7,831 nt of DNA from an uncultured Eubacteriales bacterium (GTDB lineage: Bacteria > Bacillota > Clostridia > UBA1381). Shown here piece after piece: positions 1-6,307 of the stretch. Below the pieces are notes generated by a model. That model was not told where the DNA came from. It saw only the letters and a program-made list of their open reading frames with translations, and did not search any database. Every line of letters begins with the position of its first letter. The stretch's first letter is position 1. The translations under genes were made by a program, and so were the position numbers. The DNA is taken from assembly GCA_900556575.1 (NCBI GenBank), contig USPO01000062.1:1-7831 (forward strand). The letters run 5' to 3'.

Positions 1-159
1 ATGCAGAGCCGGCATATCAATAACAGGTTCTCTGTTGGGTGCCGTAATACGCATATCGAATGTTGTTATAACGCACTCTCCCCTGCTGTCACGTCTTGAA
101 ACATAAAGCCCCGGAAACAGGTCAAGGTGGTTGATTGTAAAGCTTGCTATTCTTTCCAT
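1..159 (-). CDS. luxS: S-ribosylhomocysteine lyase LuxS, N-terminal part (cut by window edge)
   Basis: LuxS cleaves S-ribosylhomocysteine to homocysteine and DPD, the precursor of AI-2, in the cytoplasmic activated methyl cycle. The 53 visible codons begin MERIASFTINHLDLFPGLYV and continue with the family's TTFD-x-R and PNREPV blocks. They end in PALH, whose last His (residue 53) sits where the first zinc ligand of the family's HTxEH motif lies; the second zinc His and the Cys ligand fall outside the window. The ATG at 159 has a GGAGG ribosome site (165-169, read on the minus strand) 5 nt upstream, and no other start fits. About one third of a normal ~155-aa protein is present. It is transcribed away from every other gene here. 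Identification rests on recognised family sequence; nothing looks damaged in the visible part. Confidence 0.93.
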   Translation of the reverse strand, partial: MERIASFTINHLDLFPGLYVSRRDSRGECVITTFDMRITAPNREPVIDMPALH

Positions 160-190
160 GATTACCTCCGTAAATTTTATTATCAAATGT

Positions 191-219
191 ATTATAGCAC
201 GAATAAGAGAGAAAATCAA
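191..219 (-). promoter_or_regulatory. luxS promoter
   Basis: Read on the minus strand, a TTGATT -35 (214-219), a 17-nt spacer and a perfect TATAAT -10 (191-196) preceded by TGC (extended -10). The -10 lies about 30 nt upstream of the luxS ATG, giving a short leader with no room for a riboswitch. Assignment is by consensus match and position. Confidence 0.8.
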
Positions 220-239
220 TATGCTGTTTATTCAGCGAA

Positions 240-287
240 CAAATTACATAATATTCAAATCTATAAATTTAAATAATATGTAATTTG
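240..287. repeat. 48-bp near-perfect AT-rich palindrome between divergent promoters
   Basis: Bases 240-263 and the reverse complement of 264-287 agree at 21 of 24 positions. The outer ten bases of each arm (CAAATTACAT) match perfectly; the mismatches are at arm positions 12, 17 and 22. The palindrome lies 20 bp beyond the luxS -35 and 11 bp before the -35 of the rightward unit. It has almost no G/C and no T-tract behind a GC stem, so it is not a typical terminator. A regulator binding region or cruciform-prone dyad is more plausible, but no known operator was recognised. Confidence 0.6.
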
Positions 288-298
288 AAAGAAAATGC

Positions 299-327
299 TT
301 GCAAAATGTTTCAATGTGTGGTATAAT
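299..327 (+). promoter_or_regulatory. Promoter of the rightward AT-rich unit
   Basis: TTGCAA -35 (299-304), 17-nt spacer, TATAAT -10 (322-327) preceded by TGG, an extended -10. The predicted start near 334 leaves a leader of about 157 nt before the first gene at 492. Confidence 0.7.
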
Positions 328-333
328 TATCTT

Positions 334-491
334 AAAAGAAAGTAATTATATATTGTTAGCAGTAAATAGCAGCGGTAATTCATATATAAGAAAACGAGGC
401 AGTGAGGCTTCAGAATTTGTAAAAAATGATTATGTAATATACAGTCTATTATAGAAAATCATTTTAAAACCAATATAGGAGGAGAATTAAA
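334..491 (+). other. Long 5' leader with a weak stem-loop
   Basis: This is the non-coding leader between the predicted transcription start and the GTG at 492. Its only clear structure is a 9-bp inverted repeat, AAAATGATT at 423-431 with its complement at 457-465 (25-nt loop), ending 11 nt before the AGGAGGAG ribosome site (477-484). No recognised riboswitch motif, no T-box sequence and no T-tract were seen. Confidence 0.35.
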
Positions 492-1004
492 GTGAAAAAA
501 TTTTCAATACCAATATTGGCTATTGTTGTTGCGTTAATGGGTTTAATATATTTAATGTATTATAAAACAACCTCATTGTTTGGATTTGAAGCTGTATTTG
601 CAAATAATGAGAAACGCATTGAAAAGGTGTTAGATATTAATTATGAAAGGTTTATATATCTAAGTAACTATATGATGGATATAGATAGTGACTCTATTAG
701 GTGGGATGACATTGATAGAGATAAAATTACATTTTACTATGAGGATAGCGGAAATGTATTTGACGAAATGTTTACCATAGACGATGATAGCTTTGTAACG
801 GATATAAATCATATAGAGAAAGGGGGTTTGTTACATATATTAAAAGAGGGCAATTATATTATGTTTGTGATGTCAGAGTCATTAAATTCAAGTTATGGAT
901 TGGTATATTGTGAGCAGTATCCTGAAATAAAATATAATGGAGAAGTGAATATAAAACAATTAGAAAAAAATGATTGGTACTACTATGAGACTGTAAGTGA
1001 TTAA
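492..1004 (+). CDS. Unrecognised membrane-anchored protein (170 aa)
   Basis: Family not recognised. The start is a GTG with an excellent ribosome site (AGGAGGAG, 477-484, 7 nt spacing). The N-terminus is MKKF followed by one hydrophobic segment (about residues 5-24) with no lipobox Cys, so it is most likely a single-pass signal anchor. The rest is a hydrophilic extracellular domain rich in Asp, Glu, Tyr and Asn: a DxDxD-type acidic stretch near residues 63-75, alternating beta-like segments, and one Cys near residue 140. The ending is the aromatic patch DWYYYE (about 161-166). The gene is visibly more A/T-rich than murT or gatD, with AT-ending codons dominant, which fits acquired DNA. It is the first gene of a unit that continues through a decayed frame to the lipoprotein at 1183 with no terminator between. 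The ORF is likely real because of the ribosome site, promoter and membrane segment; its function is unknown. Confidence 0.72.
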   Translation: MKKFSIPILAIVVALMGLIYLMYYKTTSLFGFEAVFANNEKRIEKVLDINYERFIYLSNYMMDIDSDSIRWDDIDRDKITFYYEDSGNVFDEMFTIDDDSFVTDINHIEKGGLLHILKEGNYIMFVMSESLNSSYGLVYCEQYPEIKYNGEVNIKQLEKNDWYYYETVSD

Positions 1005-1171
1005 AACTCCGATAGTTGTTCATATTGATATTATTGATTTCTGCATAAGAATAGTGAATAAATACAGCGGAAAGCAAGTTAGAGATAACTGATTATTGGT
1101 ATGAACCTAACGGAAATCAGGACTCAGGCATAACCTCAACATTTATAGGAAATACAGGTATAATAAGATAG
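1005..1171 (+). pseudogene. Decayed reading frame, possibly a paralogue remnant of the 492-1004 gene
   Basis: Two overlapping frames here look protein-like but lack a good start. One runs from 997 (GTG) to a TGA at 1091-1093 region and contains IVVHIDIIDFCIRIVNKYSG. The other is open from 1058 to a TAG at 1169-1171 and contains ESKLEITDYWYEPNGNQDSG. A single shift near 1055-1080 would join them. The second piece resembles the tail of the preceding protein: LEITDYWYE against LEKNDWYYYE. Its TAG overlaps the GGAGGG ribosome site of the next gene, an arrangement typical of an intact operon, which suggests a former gene in this slot. There is no ATG with a ribosome site, so it is read as a remnant; chance openness cannot be excluded at this length. 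Confidence 0.35.
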
Positions 1172-1182
1172 GAGGGATAAAT

Positions 1183-1956
1183 ATGAAATATATGAAAAAA
1201 GCATTTATGATTTTGATGATTTTAGGCTTGCTTTTGCTTTCGGGATGTGATGAGCAAATCGGCGGTAATCTGCAAACAAACGATGTGCAAGCTGTAGAAG
1301 AAGTACAGTTATCAGCAGATGAAACACCTCAATATAATAGTGAGTGTATGACGGATTGGGACGATTTAAAAGAGTTGATGTTTTCTATGGGACAAGAGAT
1401 TAAGGAACTTGATAATATTTCTGATATTGACAGGACGGTTATTACAGTAAATAAATGCCCTATTACAGAAAGAGAAATAAAGACAAAGCAAATAGGCAAT
1501 AAGTCAAAAACACAAAAAGAAATCATTAATGAACTAATCAGGGATAAAGCTGTGTTATCTGCGGCTCTTTCGAAAAATATAGAGCCGGATATGAATGAGC
1601 TTAATAGCTATATGGAGAGGACAAAGCAAGTGCTCAATGATGCAGAAATGAGTTCACCACTGAAAGCATACTGCAGCGGCAGAGGTATTACGGTAGATGA
1701 ATATTTTATAGAATTAGAAAAGATAGAATATAAAAATCATCAGCTTATGAAATATTGGGAAACGGTATTGCCAATAGAAGAAATTAAAAAAGAAGCAGAA
1801 AGCCGTACTAACAGTACTAATGGCTCATATATCGAATACCAAAAACGATATGATGAAGTTCTTTGTGAATATGTAGAAAAATATACTGATGAATTAGTGA
1901 AGGATGCCAAGATTAAAGTTTTGGATAGGGAAATAAAAGCAATGGAAGAATTGTAA
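1183..1956 (+). CDS. Lipoprotein with SurA/PrsA-like N-terminal domain (257 aa)
   Basis: An exported lipoprotein, probably anchored on the outer face of the membrane. Residues 4-18 give a basic then hydrophobic signal, followed by lipobox L-S-G-C with Cys22 as the lipidated residue. Residues 23-60 form a low-complexity acidic linker. Residues about 87-195 resemble the helical substrate-binding N-terminal domain of SurA/PrsA chaperones: VNKCPITEREI near 89-99, then KEIINELIRDKAVLSAALS, then a charged helix. No parvulin-type peptidyl-prolyl isomerase domain follows; the tail (200-257) is a charged helix, possibly a coiled coil. The ATG has AGGAGGG 6 nt upstream; a second ATG three codons later would also keep the signal. 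It is A/T-rich like the gene upstream and shares its transcript, and it is followed by a strong terminator. The lipoprotein call is firm; the chaperone link is inferred from a short motif, and the substrate is unknown. Confidence 0.82.
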   Translation: MKYMKKAFMILMILGLLLLSGCDEQIGGNLQTNDVQAVEEVQLSADETPQYNSECMTDWDDLKELMFSMGQEIKELDNISDIDRTVITVNKCPITEREIKTKQIGNKSKTQKEIINELIRDKAVLSAALSKNIEPDMNELNSYMERTKQVLNDAEMSSPLKAYCSGRGITVDEYFIELEKIEYKNHQLMKYWETVLPIEEIKKEAESRTNSTNGSYIEYQKRYDEVLCEYVEKYTDELVKDAKIKVLDREIKAMEEL

Positions 1957-1975
1957 GAAATATTATGGTAATAAA

Positions 1976-2027
1976 TAAAAACAAACCACCGCAAGGGATA
2001 AAGACTGCGGCGGTTTGTTTTTTTTTA
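1976..2027 (+). terminator. Rho-independent terminator after the lipoprotein gene
   Basis: A 13-bp stem (1981-1993 with 2006-2018, one A/C mismatch at 1988/2011), a 12-nt loop, and a run of nine T (2018-2026). An A-run before the stem can extend it by A-T pairs and gives partial function on the minus strand. It lies 20 nt after the stop at 1956 and 13 nt before the murT promoter, so it separates the two units. Confidence 0.92.
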
Positions 2028-2039
2028 TTTCCTTTTTAC

Positions 2040-2068
2040 TTGAAAAAAATCCGGAAGTATAGTATAAT
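2040..2068 (+). promoter_or_regulatory. murT-gatD promoter
   Basis: TTGAAA -35 (2040-2045), 17-nt spacer, perfect TATAAT -10 (2063-2068). The predicted start near 2075 gives a leader of about 35 nt to the ATG at 2110. It is placed directly behind the terminator of the previous unit. Confidence 0.82.
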
Positions 2069-2109
2069 AAAATAGATTTAGAATGTTCAAAGAGAAAGGA
2101 TAATGAAAA

Positions 2110-3450
2110 ATGAGAAAGCTTGCAGCAATATGGGCAGGAAAAATTCTTACCCTTGCCGGAAAATTAATCGGTAAAAAATCATCGTCAAGCCCGGGGGCGT
2201 ATGCTTTGCGTATATGCCCGAATTTAATAAAAAATCTTAATAAGTATGTTAAAAAAGGTATAATTGTAACCTGCGGAACAAACGGAAAAACAACTACCAA
2301 TACCCTCGTATGCTCGGCACTTGAAAAAAAGGGCTATAAAGTATTGTGTAACAGACTCGGAGCAAATATGCTCAGCGGAGTTGCTACCGCATTTTTGCAG
2401 GAGGCTGATATTCTGGGTAGAGTAAGCGTGGATTATGCCTGCCTTGAAATAGATGAGGCATATACTCCGGTTCTTTTCAAGTACTTTAAGCCCGATGTAC
2501 TTATCGTTACAAATTTATTCCGTGACCAGCTTGACCGCTACGGAGAAATAGACATTACCTCGGAGAAAATTCAGTCGGCGATAGATATGGTTCCCGATTT
2601 AAAGCTTGTTTTGAACGGTGATGACCCGCTTTGTGTTAAATTCGGCTATAACGGCAGCCACAAGGCATATTATTACGGAATATCGGAAAAGGTTCTGCCT
2701 CAGACCGATGAAACCAAAGAAGGACGTTTCTGCCCTATCTGCGGTACGGAGCAGGTATTTAACTATTACCATTACAGTCAGCTCGGTGATTATTACTGCC
2801 CGAAGTGCGGATTTAAGCGTCCTAAGATTGATTTTGAGGTTAAAAACGTTAAATTAGGCTCTCCTATGAAATTCGATGTGAACGGTCAGCATATGGAGGT
2901 CAACTACAAGGGCTTCTACAATATCTATAACCTCATTGCGGTATATGGTGCGTTACAGGTCATGGGTGAAAGCAACGATGATTTTAACAGCCTTTTGGCG
3001 GACTATAAGCCGCAGATAGGAAGAATGCAGGAGTTTAACTTTAAGAATAAGTCCGTAATTCTCAGCCTTTCAAAAAATCCGGCGGGATTTAATCAGGCAA
3101 TAGCAACGGTAAACAGCGATGAACGTAAAAAAGATGTTATAATTGCGATTAACGACCTTGTAAATGACGGTCATGATGTATCGTGGCTCTGGGATGTTGA
3201 CTTTGATAAGATTGCGAATGACAAGCTTAATACGCTTACGACAACCGGTTTGAGAGTATGGGATATATCGCTTAGATTTAAGTATGCGGATATAAAGGTA
3301 AGCCATATAACTCACAGCATGGAGGAAGCGGTCAGGAAGGCGCTTGAAACCGATTCCGAGGTTGTATATGTACTTGTAAATTACACGGCTCTCTTCCCCA
3401 CCGAGGAGGTTCTGAAGGAGCTTTTAAAAAAGGACGGAGGAAATAGATGA
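2110..3450 (+). CDS. murT: Lipid II isoglutaminyl synthase, ATP-dependent subunit MurT
   Basis: MurT works with GatD to amidate the alpha-carboxyl of D-Glu in the lipid II stem peptide, giving D-isoglutamine on the cytoplasmic side of the membrane. MurT activates the carboxylate with ATP. The sequence shows a Mur-ligase central domain with P-loop GTNGKTT (residues 56-62) and the LEIDEA segment (112-117). TNLFRDQLDRYGE (134-146) is highly typical of this family. A Cys4 zinc-ribbon insertion follows (C208, C211, C230, C233), characteristic of MurT and absent from MurC-F. The C-terminal DUF1727 region contains NDGHDVSWLWD (352-362), whose Asp356 is the likely partner of the GatD catalytic pair. 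The length of 446 aa is normal. The start is supported by AAAGGA (2095-2100) 9 nt upstream; the ATG at 2103 is out of frame. The stop overlaps the gatD start by 4 bp. Confidence 0.95.
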   Translation: MRKLAAIWAGKILTLAGKLIGKKSSSSPGAYALRICPNLIKNLNKYVKKGIIVTCGTNGKTTTNTLVCSALEKKGYKVLCNRLGANMLSGVATAFLQEADILGRVSVDYACLEIDEAYTPVLFKYFKPDVLIVTNLFRDQLDRYGEIDITSEKIQSAIDMVPDLKLVLNGDDPLCVKFGYNGSHKAYYYGISEKVLPQTDETKEGRFCPICGTEQVFNYYHYSQLGDYYCPKCGFKRPKIDFEVKNVKLGSPMKFDVNGQHMEVNYKGFYNIYNLIAVYGALQVMGESNDDFNSLLADYKPQIGRMQEFNFKNKSVILSLSKNPAGFNQAIATVNSDERKKDVIIAINDLVNDGHDVSWLWDVDFDKIANDKLNTLTTTGLRVWDISLRFKYADIKVSHITHSMEEAVRKALETDSEVVYVLVNYTALFPTEEVLKELLKKDGGNR

Positions 3451-4172
3451 TGAAGCTGAAACTTTTGCACCTGTATCCGGATTTATTGAATCTTTACGGA
3501 GATAAGGGAAATATAGAATGTATAAGAAAACGTCTTGAATGGAGAGGAATAGAGTGTGAGGTCGTTCCTTACACCTGCGAAAGCACCGGCTTTGATTTGA
3601 CCGATGTTGATATAGTCTTTATCGGCGGCGGCTCGGACAGAGAGCAGAAAATTGTCTGCACAAGACTTTTGGAGCATAAAAAACAGCTGTCAGAATATGT
3701 AGAAAATAACGGTACTCTGATTGCGGTATGCGGAGGTTATCAGCTTTTGGGAAAATACTATAAGCTTGCGGACGAAACAATAGAAGGTCTTGATATTTTG
3801 GATATTACCACCGAACAGGGCAAGGGCAGACTTATAGGAAATATAGTTCTTAAAGCCGATTTCATAGAACAGCCGATAGTGGGGTTTGAAAATCACGGCG
3901 GAAGAACATATATCGGAAATCACACACCTCTCGGAAAGGTGATATTCGGAAACGGAAATTCGGACGGCTGCGGAAATGAGGGTGTGCATTACAAGAATGT
4001 AATTGCAACATATCTTCACGGACCATTGCTGCCGAAAAATCCGCAGCTTTGCGACTATATACTGACGAATGCCCTAAAGAAAAAGTATCCTGAATTTGAA
4101 GCGCTTGCACCGCTCGGAGATGAGCTTGAAAACATTGCAAACGGATATATTGTGGAAAAATACGCAAAATAA
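3447..4172 (+). CDS. gatD: Lipid II isoglutaminyl synthase, glutamine amidotransferase subunit GatD
   Basis: GatD hydrolyses glutamine and passes ammonia to MurT. It is a class I (CobB/CobQ-like) glutaminase. The nucleophile is Cys95 in LIAVCGGYQLLG (91-102), the catalytic His is His191 in TYLHGPLLPK, and R128 in GKGRLIGN is in the position reported to bind glutamine in the Staphylococcus aureus enzyme. FIGGGSDREQ (59-68) and FENHGGRTYIG (147-157) are further family blocks. As known for the family, the third triad member comes from MurT. Length (241 aa) is normal. Two adjacent ATGs (3447, 3450) follow GGAGG (3436-3440) at 6 and 9 nt; either works, and 3447 gives an ATGA overlap with murT, implying translational coupling. 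No convincing terminator is seen directly after the stop. Confidence 0.95.
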   Translation: MMKLKLLHLYPDLLNLYGDKGNIECIRKRLEWRGIECEVVPYTCESTGFDLTDVDIVFIGGGSDREQKIVCTRLLEHKKQLSEYVENNGTLIAVCGGYQLLGKYYKLADETIEGLDILDITTEQGKGRLIGNIVLKADFIEQPIVGFENHGGRTYIGNHTPLGKVIFGNGNSDGCGNEGVHYKNVIATYLHGPLLPKNPQLCDYILTNALKKKYPEFEALAPLGDELENIANGYIVEKYAK

Positions 4173-4230
4173 ACCCAATTAAAAAACCTAAAAACAAAGT
4201 AAATAATTTATAAACAATAGAGTAGCTTTA

Positions 4231-4259
4231 TTGACATACAGGGGCATTTGGAGTAAAAT
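4231..4259 (+). promoter_or_regulatory. Near-consensus promoter before the structured RNA region
   Basis: Perfect TTGACA -35 (4231-4236), 17-nt spacer, TAAAAT -10 (4254-4259, one base from consensus). The predicted transcription start, about 4265-4267, coincides with the first G of the GGGG that opens a long inverted repeat. Confidence 0.75.
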
Positions 4260-4265
4260 AAATCA

Positions 4266-4440
4266 CGGGGCTGCAGCAAAATGCACAGACCGCATAAAGC
4301 GAATAAAGCAAAGAGAATAAGCCGTTTTTGTGATTAATTTCTACATTTGAGTTTGCTTTTATGCGGTCTGCACTATTTTTCTGCACCCCCCCAAGAGTCT
4401 GTCACAAAACTCAAAGAGTTTTGCAACAGCCTCTTTATTT
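4266..4440 (+). ncRNA. Candidate structured leader or small RNA (about 175 nt)
   Basis: From the predicted start, the transcript would fold into a rod. GGGG (4267-4270) pairs with CCCC (4386-4389). TGCAG (4272-4276) pairs with CTGCA (4381-4385). AAAAT (4278-4282) pairs with ATTTT (4375-4379). A perfect 13-bp block follows, CAGACCGCATAAA (4286-4298) with 4358-4370. The apical 50-odd nt is A/T-rich, with alternative pairing around AAAGCAAA. A second hairpin with a short U-rich tail (4393-4440) closes it. The region could be an independent small RNA ending there, a 5' leader of the hydrolase gene at 4470, or a MITE-like insertion whose ends happen to abut the promoter. No known RNA family was recognised; a 6S-like rod is possible but not supported by sequence. 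Confidence 0.4.
4393..4440 (+). repeat. Hairpin repeat, copy 1; possible weak terminator
   Basis: The stem consists of AAGAG/CTCTT, CTGT/ACAG and CAAAACTC/GAGTTTTG around an AAA loop, followed by TATTT. On the plus strand it has T/C and two C/A mismatches; on the minus strand the latter become G-U pairs, so it folds better there. Its reverse complement matches the terminator hairpin at 6308-6348 at 38 of 41 positions. On the plus strand it could end the RNA started at 4266 or act as a leaky attenuator in front of the gene at 4470. Confidence 0.6.
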
Positions 4441-4455
4441 AAAATGCACTTAATT

Positions 4456-4462
4456 AAGGGGG
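4456..4462 (+). promoter_or_regulatory. Ribosome binding site that decides the start of the hydrolase gene
   Basis: AAGGGGG lies 7 nt before GTG 4470 and only 3 nt before an out-of-frame ATG at 4466. The spacing favours GTG. The alternative in-frame ATG at 4503 directly follows a GNRA-capped hairpin and has a poorly spaced site. Confidence 0.6.
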
Positions 4463-4469
4463 TTAATGC

Positions 4470-6302
4470 GTGAATTTGAATTTAAAGGAAACGAAAGTTT
4501 CCATGACACAAAGCAGGCTTATACTCCGTATGCGTAAAAACAGAGCAAGGATATTGCTTATTATACCGCTTATATTAATCTTTGCGGCATTGTTGATGCA
4601 CATTCGATATATAAGTACAGATAAAAATGATTTTACGGAGTCGGAAAAGAGTGATATAGAGGTTGCAATGAACTGGTATCATTACAACTATTTTGATACA
4701 TCGGATCCGCATATGGTTGTAAGACTGGATACAACAAGTGATGAAATATATTTAGATAATAATTCCGCAAAGCTTCAATACACGGTTTCCGTATATCCAA
4801 AATGGATAAGAAATCAGGTAGAATATGAATGGAATACTTCAAATGATATAGCGGCACCTATTGATAATTACGGACTCGTTAGCTCGGCTGTTCCGGGAGA
4901 GGCAGATATTTCAATTAATGTGAAGTACGGTGATACTCAGATATCGGACACTGCGAAGCTTAGAATTGTTCAGCCGGCAGACGGAATATATATGCCTACT
5001 ACTACAGTTAATATATATAACGGCGGATCCGGAATGATGATAGCGGCAGCGGCATCGCCGGAAAATGCATCGAATAAAAAACTTATCTGGAGATCCGATG
5101 ATGAAAAAATTGCAACGGTTGACGAACATGGTTTTGTAAAGCCGGTAAAGGTGGGAGTAACGAAGGTTCATGCGGTTACGGAGGACGGCGGTTACGAAGC
5201 ACAGTGCTTTGTAAATGTAATTAACTATGCCGTAAAGGTCGATTCTGTAACGATAGAGAATGAGTTTAAGGATGATGCAAGACTAAAAGCAGGTGAGCTT
5301 ATGAAGCTTACAGCGGCTGTTGCACCGGCAAATGCAAAGAATAAAACTCTTAAGTGGACTTCGACAAATTCATCGGTTGCAAGTGTGAGTCAAACGGGAA
5401 TTGTGAGAGCCTCGGAACCGGGAGAAACATATATTATAGCAGACTCGAACGGCAAGCAGGATATGATGAAGCTTACGGTAGAACCGAACGGAGAGGGCGA
5501 CCGTCTGAACCTGTATAAGGAAGATGAAAATACGTCATCATATACTCCGTATACCGGAGCGGCGGACGGAACGGTTACTTACACGAATTATTCAAAGACA
5601 CTTGATGAAATGGTAGATATTCAAATGTCGAACAGCACACCTCCTAAGGTAAACGGAGGAAACGGCTATGCGTCGAGAACCGATGTATGGCAGTGCATGA
5701 ATCCGGAGTATTATCATGACGGAGCGTATAAGTATCAATTCCTTGATTTATCACATTCAAACAATGTATCGGCAGATGAGCTTAATAAGTATCTGTCAGG
5801 CAAGGGAGTCCTTTCGGGACACGCACAGGACTTTATAGATGCCGCACAGCAGTATAATGTTTCTGAATTGTATCTTGTTGCCCATGCATTGCTTGAAACA
5901 GGAAACGGTACATCGGCACTTGCAAGAGGAATAGAGGTTAATGGTACAACGGTATACAATGTATTCGGTATAGGAGCATATGATAACAGTGCGGTATATT
6001 CCGGCTCACAGAAGGCATACAGAGAGGGCTGGACGAGCGTAGGAGCCGCAATAAAGGGCGGTGCTAAGTTCATTAGCGATATGTATGTAAATGCGTCTGA
6101 ATCAAGGCAGAACACGTTATATAAGATGTTGTTCAATCCGGCAAATCCGGGACAGCATCAATATGCAACGGACTGCGAATGGGCGATTAATCAGGCAACA
6201 ATACTTGACAGATTATTTACTATGTTCCCGTCAGCGGTTAAAACATATGAAGTACCTGTATATGCGGGTATGACTCCTGTGGTACTGGATGTAAATAATT
6301 AA
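4470..6302 (+). CDS. Membrane-anchored cell-wall hydrolase: Ig-like domains plus glucosaminidase (610 aa)
   Basis: Probably an N-acetylglucosaminidase acting on peptidoglycan outside the cell. The order is: a basic cytoplasmic tail (1-27); one membrane segment (28-45) without a lipobox, hence a signal anchor; and three bacterial Ig-like (BIG2-type) repeats at about 85-167, 170-252 and 256-337. Repeats 2 and 3 carry the typical W-x-S-x(5)-A-x-V core (WRSDDEKIATV, WTSTNSSVASV). A linker (340-420) follows, then a LytD/Atl-type glucosaminidase domain (about 425-590). Catalytic Glu476 is expected in HALLETGNGTSALARG, followed by VYNVFGIGAYD and AYREGWTS, which are typical of the family. The Ig-like repeats probably act as spacers or wall-binding modules. 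The start is GTG 4470, chosen by ribosome-site spacing. A terminator follows 5 nt after the stop. Substrate specificity and regulation are not shown by the sequence. Confidence 0.9.
   Translation: MNLNLKETKVSMTQSRLILRMRKNRARILLIIPLILIFAALLMHIRYISTDKNDFTESEKSDIEVAMNWYHYNYFDTSDPHMVVRLDTTSDEIYLDNNSAKLQYTVSVYPKWIRNQVEYEWNTSNDIAAPIDNYGLVSSAVPGEADISINVKYGDTQISDTAKLRIVQPADGIYMPTTTVNIYNGGSGMMIAAAASPENASNKKLIWRSDDEKIATVDEHGFVKPVKVGVTKVHAVTEDGGYEAQCFVNVINYAVKVDSVTIENEFKDDARLKAGELMKLTAAVAPANAKNKTLKWTSTNSSVASVSQTGIVRASEPGETYIIADSNGKQDMMKLTVEPNGEGDRLNLYKEDENTSSYTPYTGAADGTVTYTNYSKTLDEMVDIQMSNSTPPKVNGGNGYASRTDVWQCMNPEYYHDGAYKYQFLDLSHSNNVSADELNKYLSGKGVLSGHAQDFIDAAQQYNVSELYLVAHALLETGNGTSALARGIEVNGTTVYNVFGIGAYDNSAVYSGSQKAYREGWTSVGAAIKGGAKFISDMYVNASESRQNTLYKMLFNPANPGQHQYATDCEWAINQATILDRLFTMFPSAVKTYEVPVYAGMTPVVLDVNN
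4487..4502 (+). other. Short GNRA-capped hairpin at the 5' end of the hydrolase coding region
   Basis: GGAAAC, GAAA, GTTTCC: a perfect 6-bp stem with a GAAA tetraloop, 15 nt after the GTG start and directly before the in-frame ATG at 4503. It could slow early elongation or restrict initiation at that ATG. A chance stem of this size is also possible. Confidence 0.35.
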
Positions 6303-6307
6303 TTGGT

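Noticed and set aside
1136..1164. TCAACA-17-TATAAT promoter-like match before the lipoprotein gene
   Set aside because: The -35 is poor and the start would fall on the ribosome site itself, leaving no usable leader; co-transcription from 299 is simpler.
2618..2857. Alternate-frame plus-strand open stretch within murT
   Set aside because: It lies entirely within the Mur-ligase and zinc-ribbon coding region, with no start signal of its own.
4266..4440. 6S RNA
   Set aside because: The overall rod form and length are suggestive, but the long stem lacks a clear central open bubble and no conserved 6S sequence was recognised; kept only as an unnamed RNA candidate.
4633..4857. Minus-strand open frame inside the hydrolase gene, and similar antisense frames inside murT, gatD and lrgA
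   Set aside because: They lie wholly opposite well-identified genes, lack ribosome sites and show low-quality composition; they are shadows.
6091..6273. Plus-strand frame inside the 3' end of the hydrolase gene
   Set aside because: It overlaps the conserved glucosaminidase domain in another frame and has no ribosome site.
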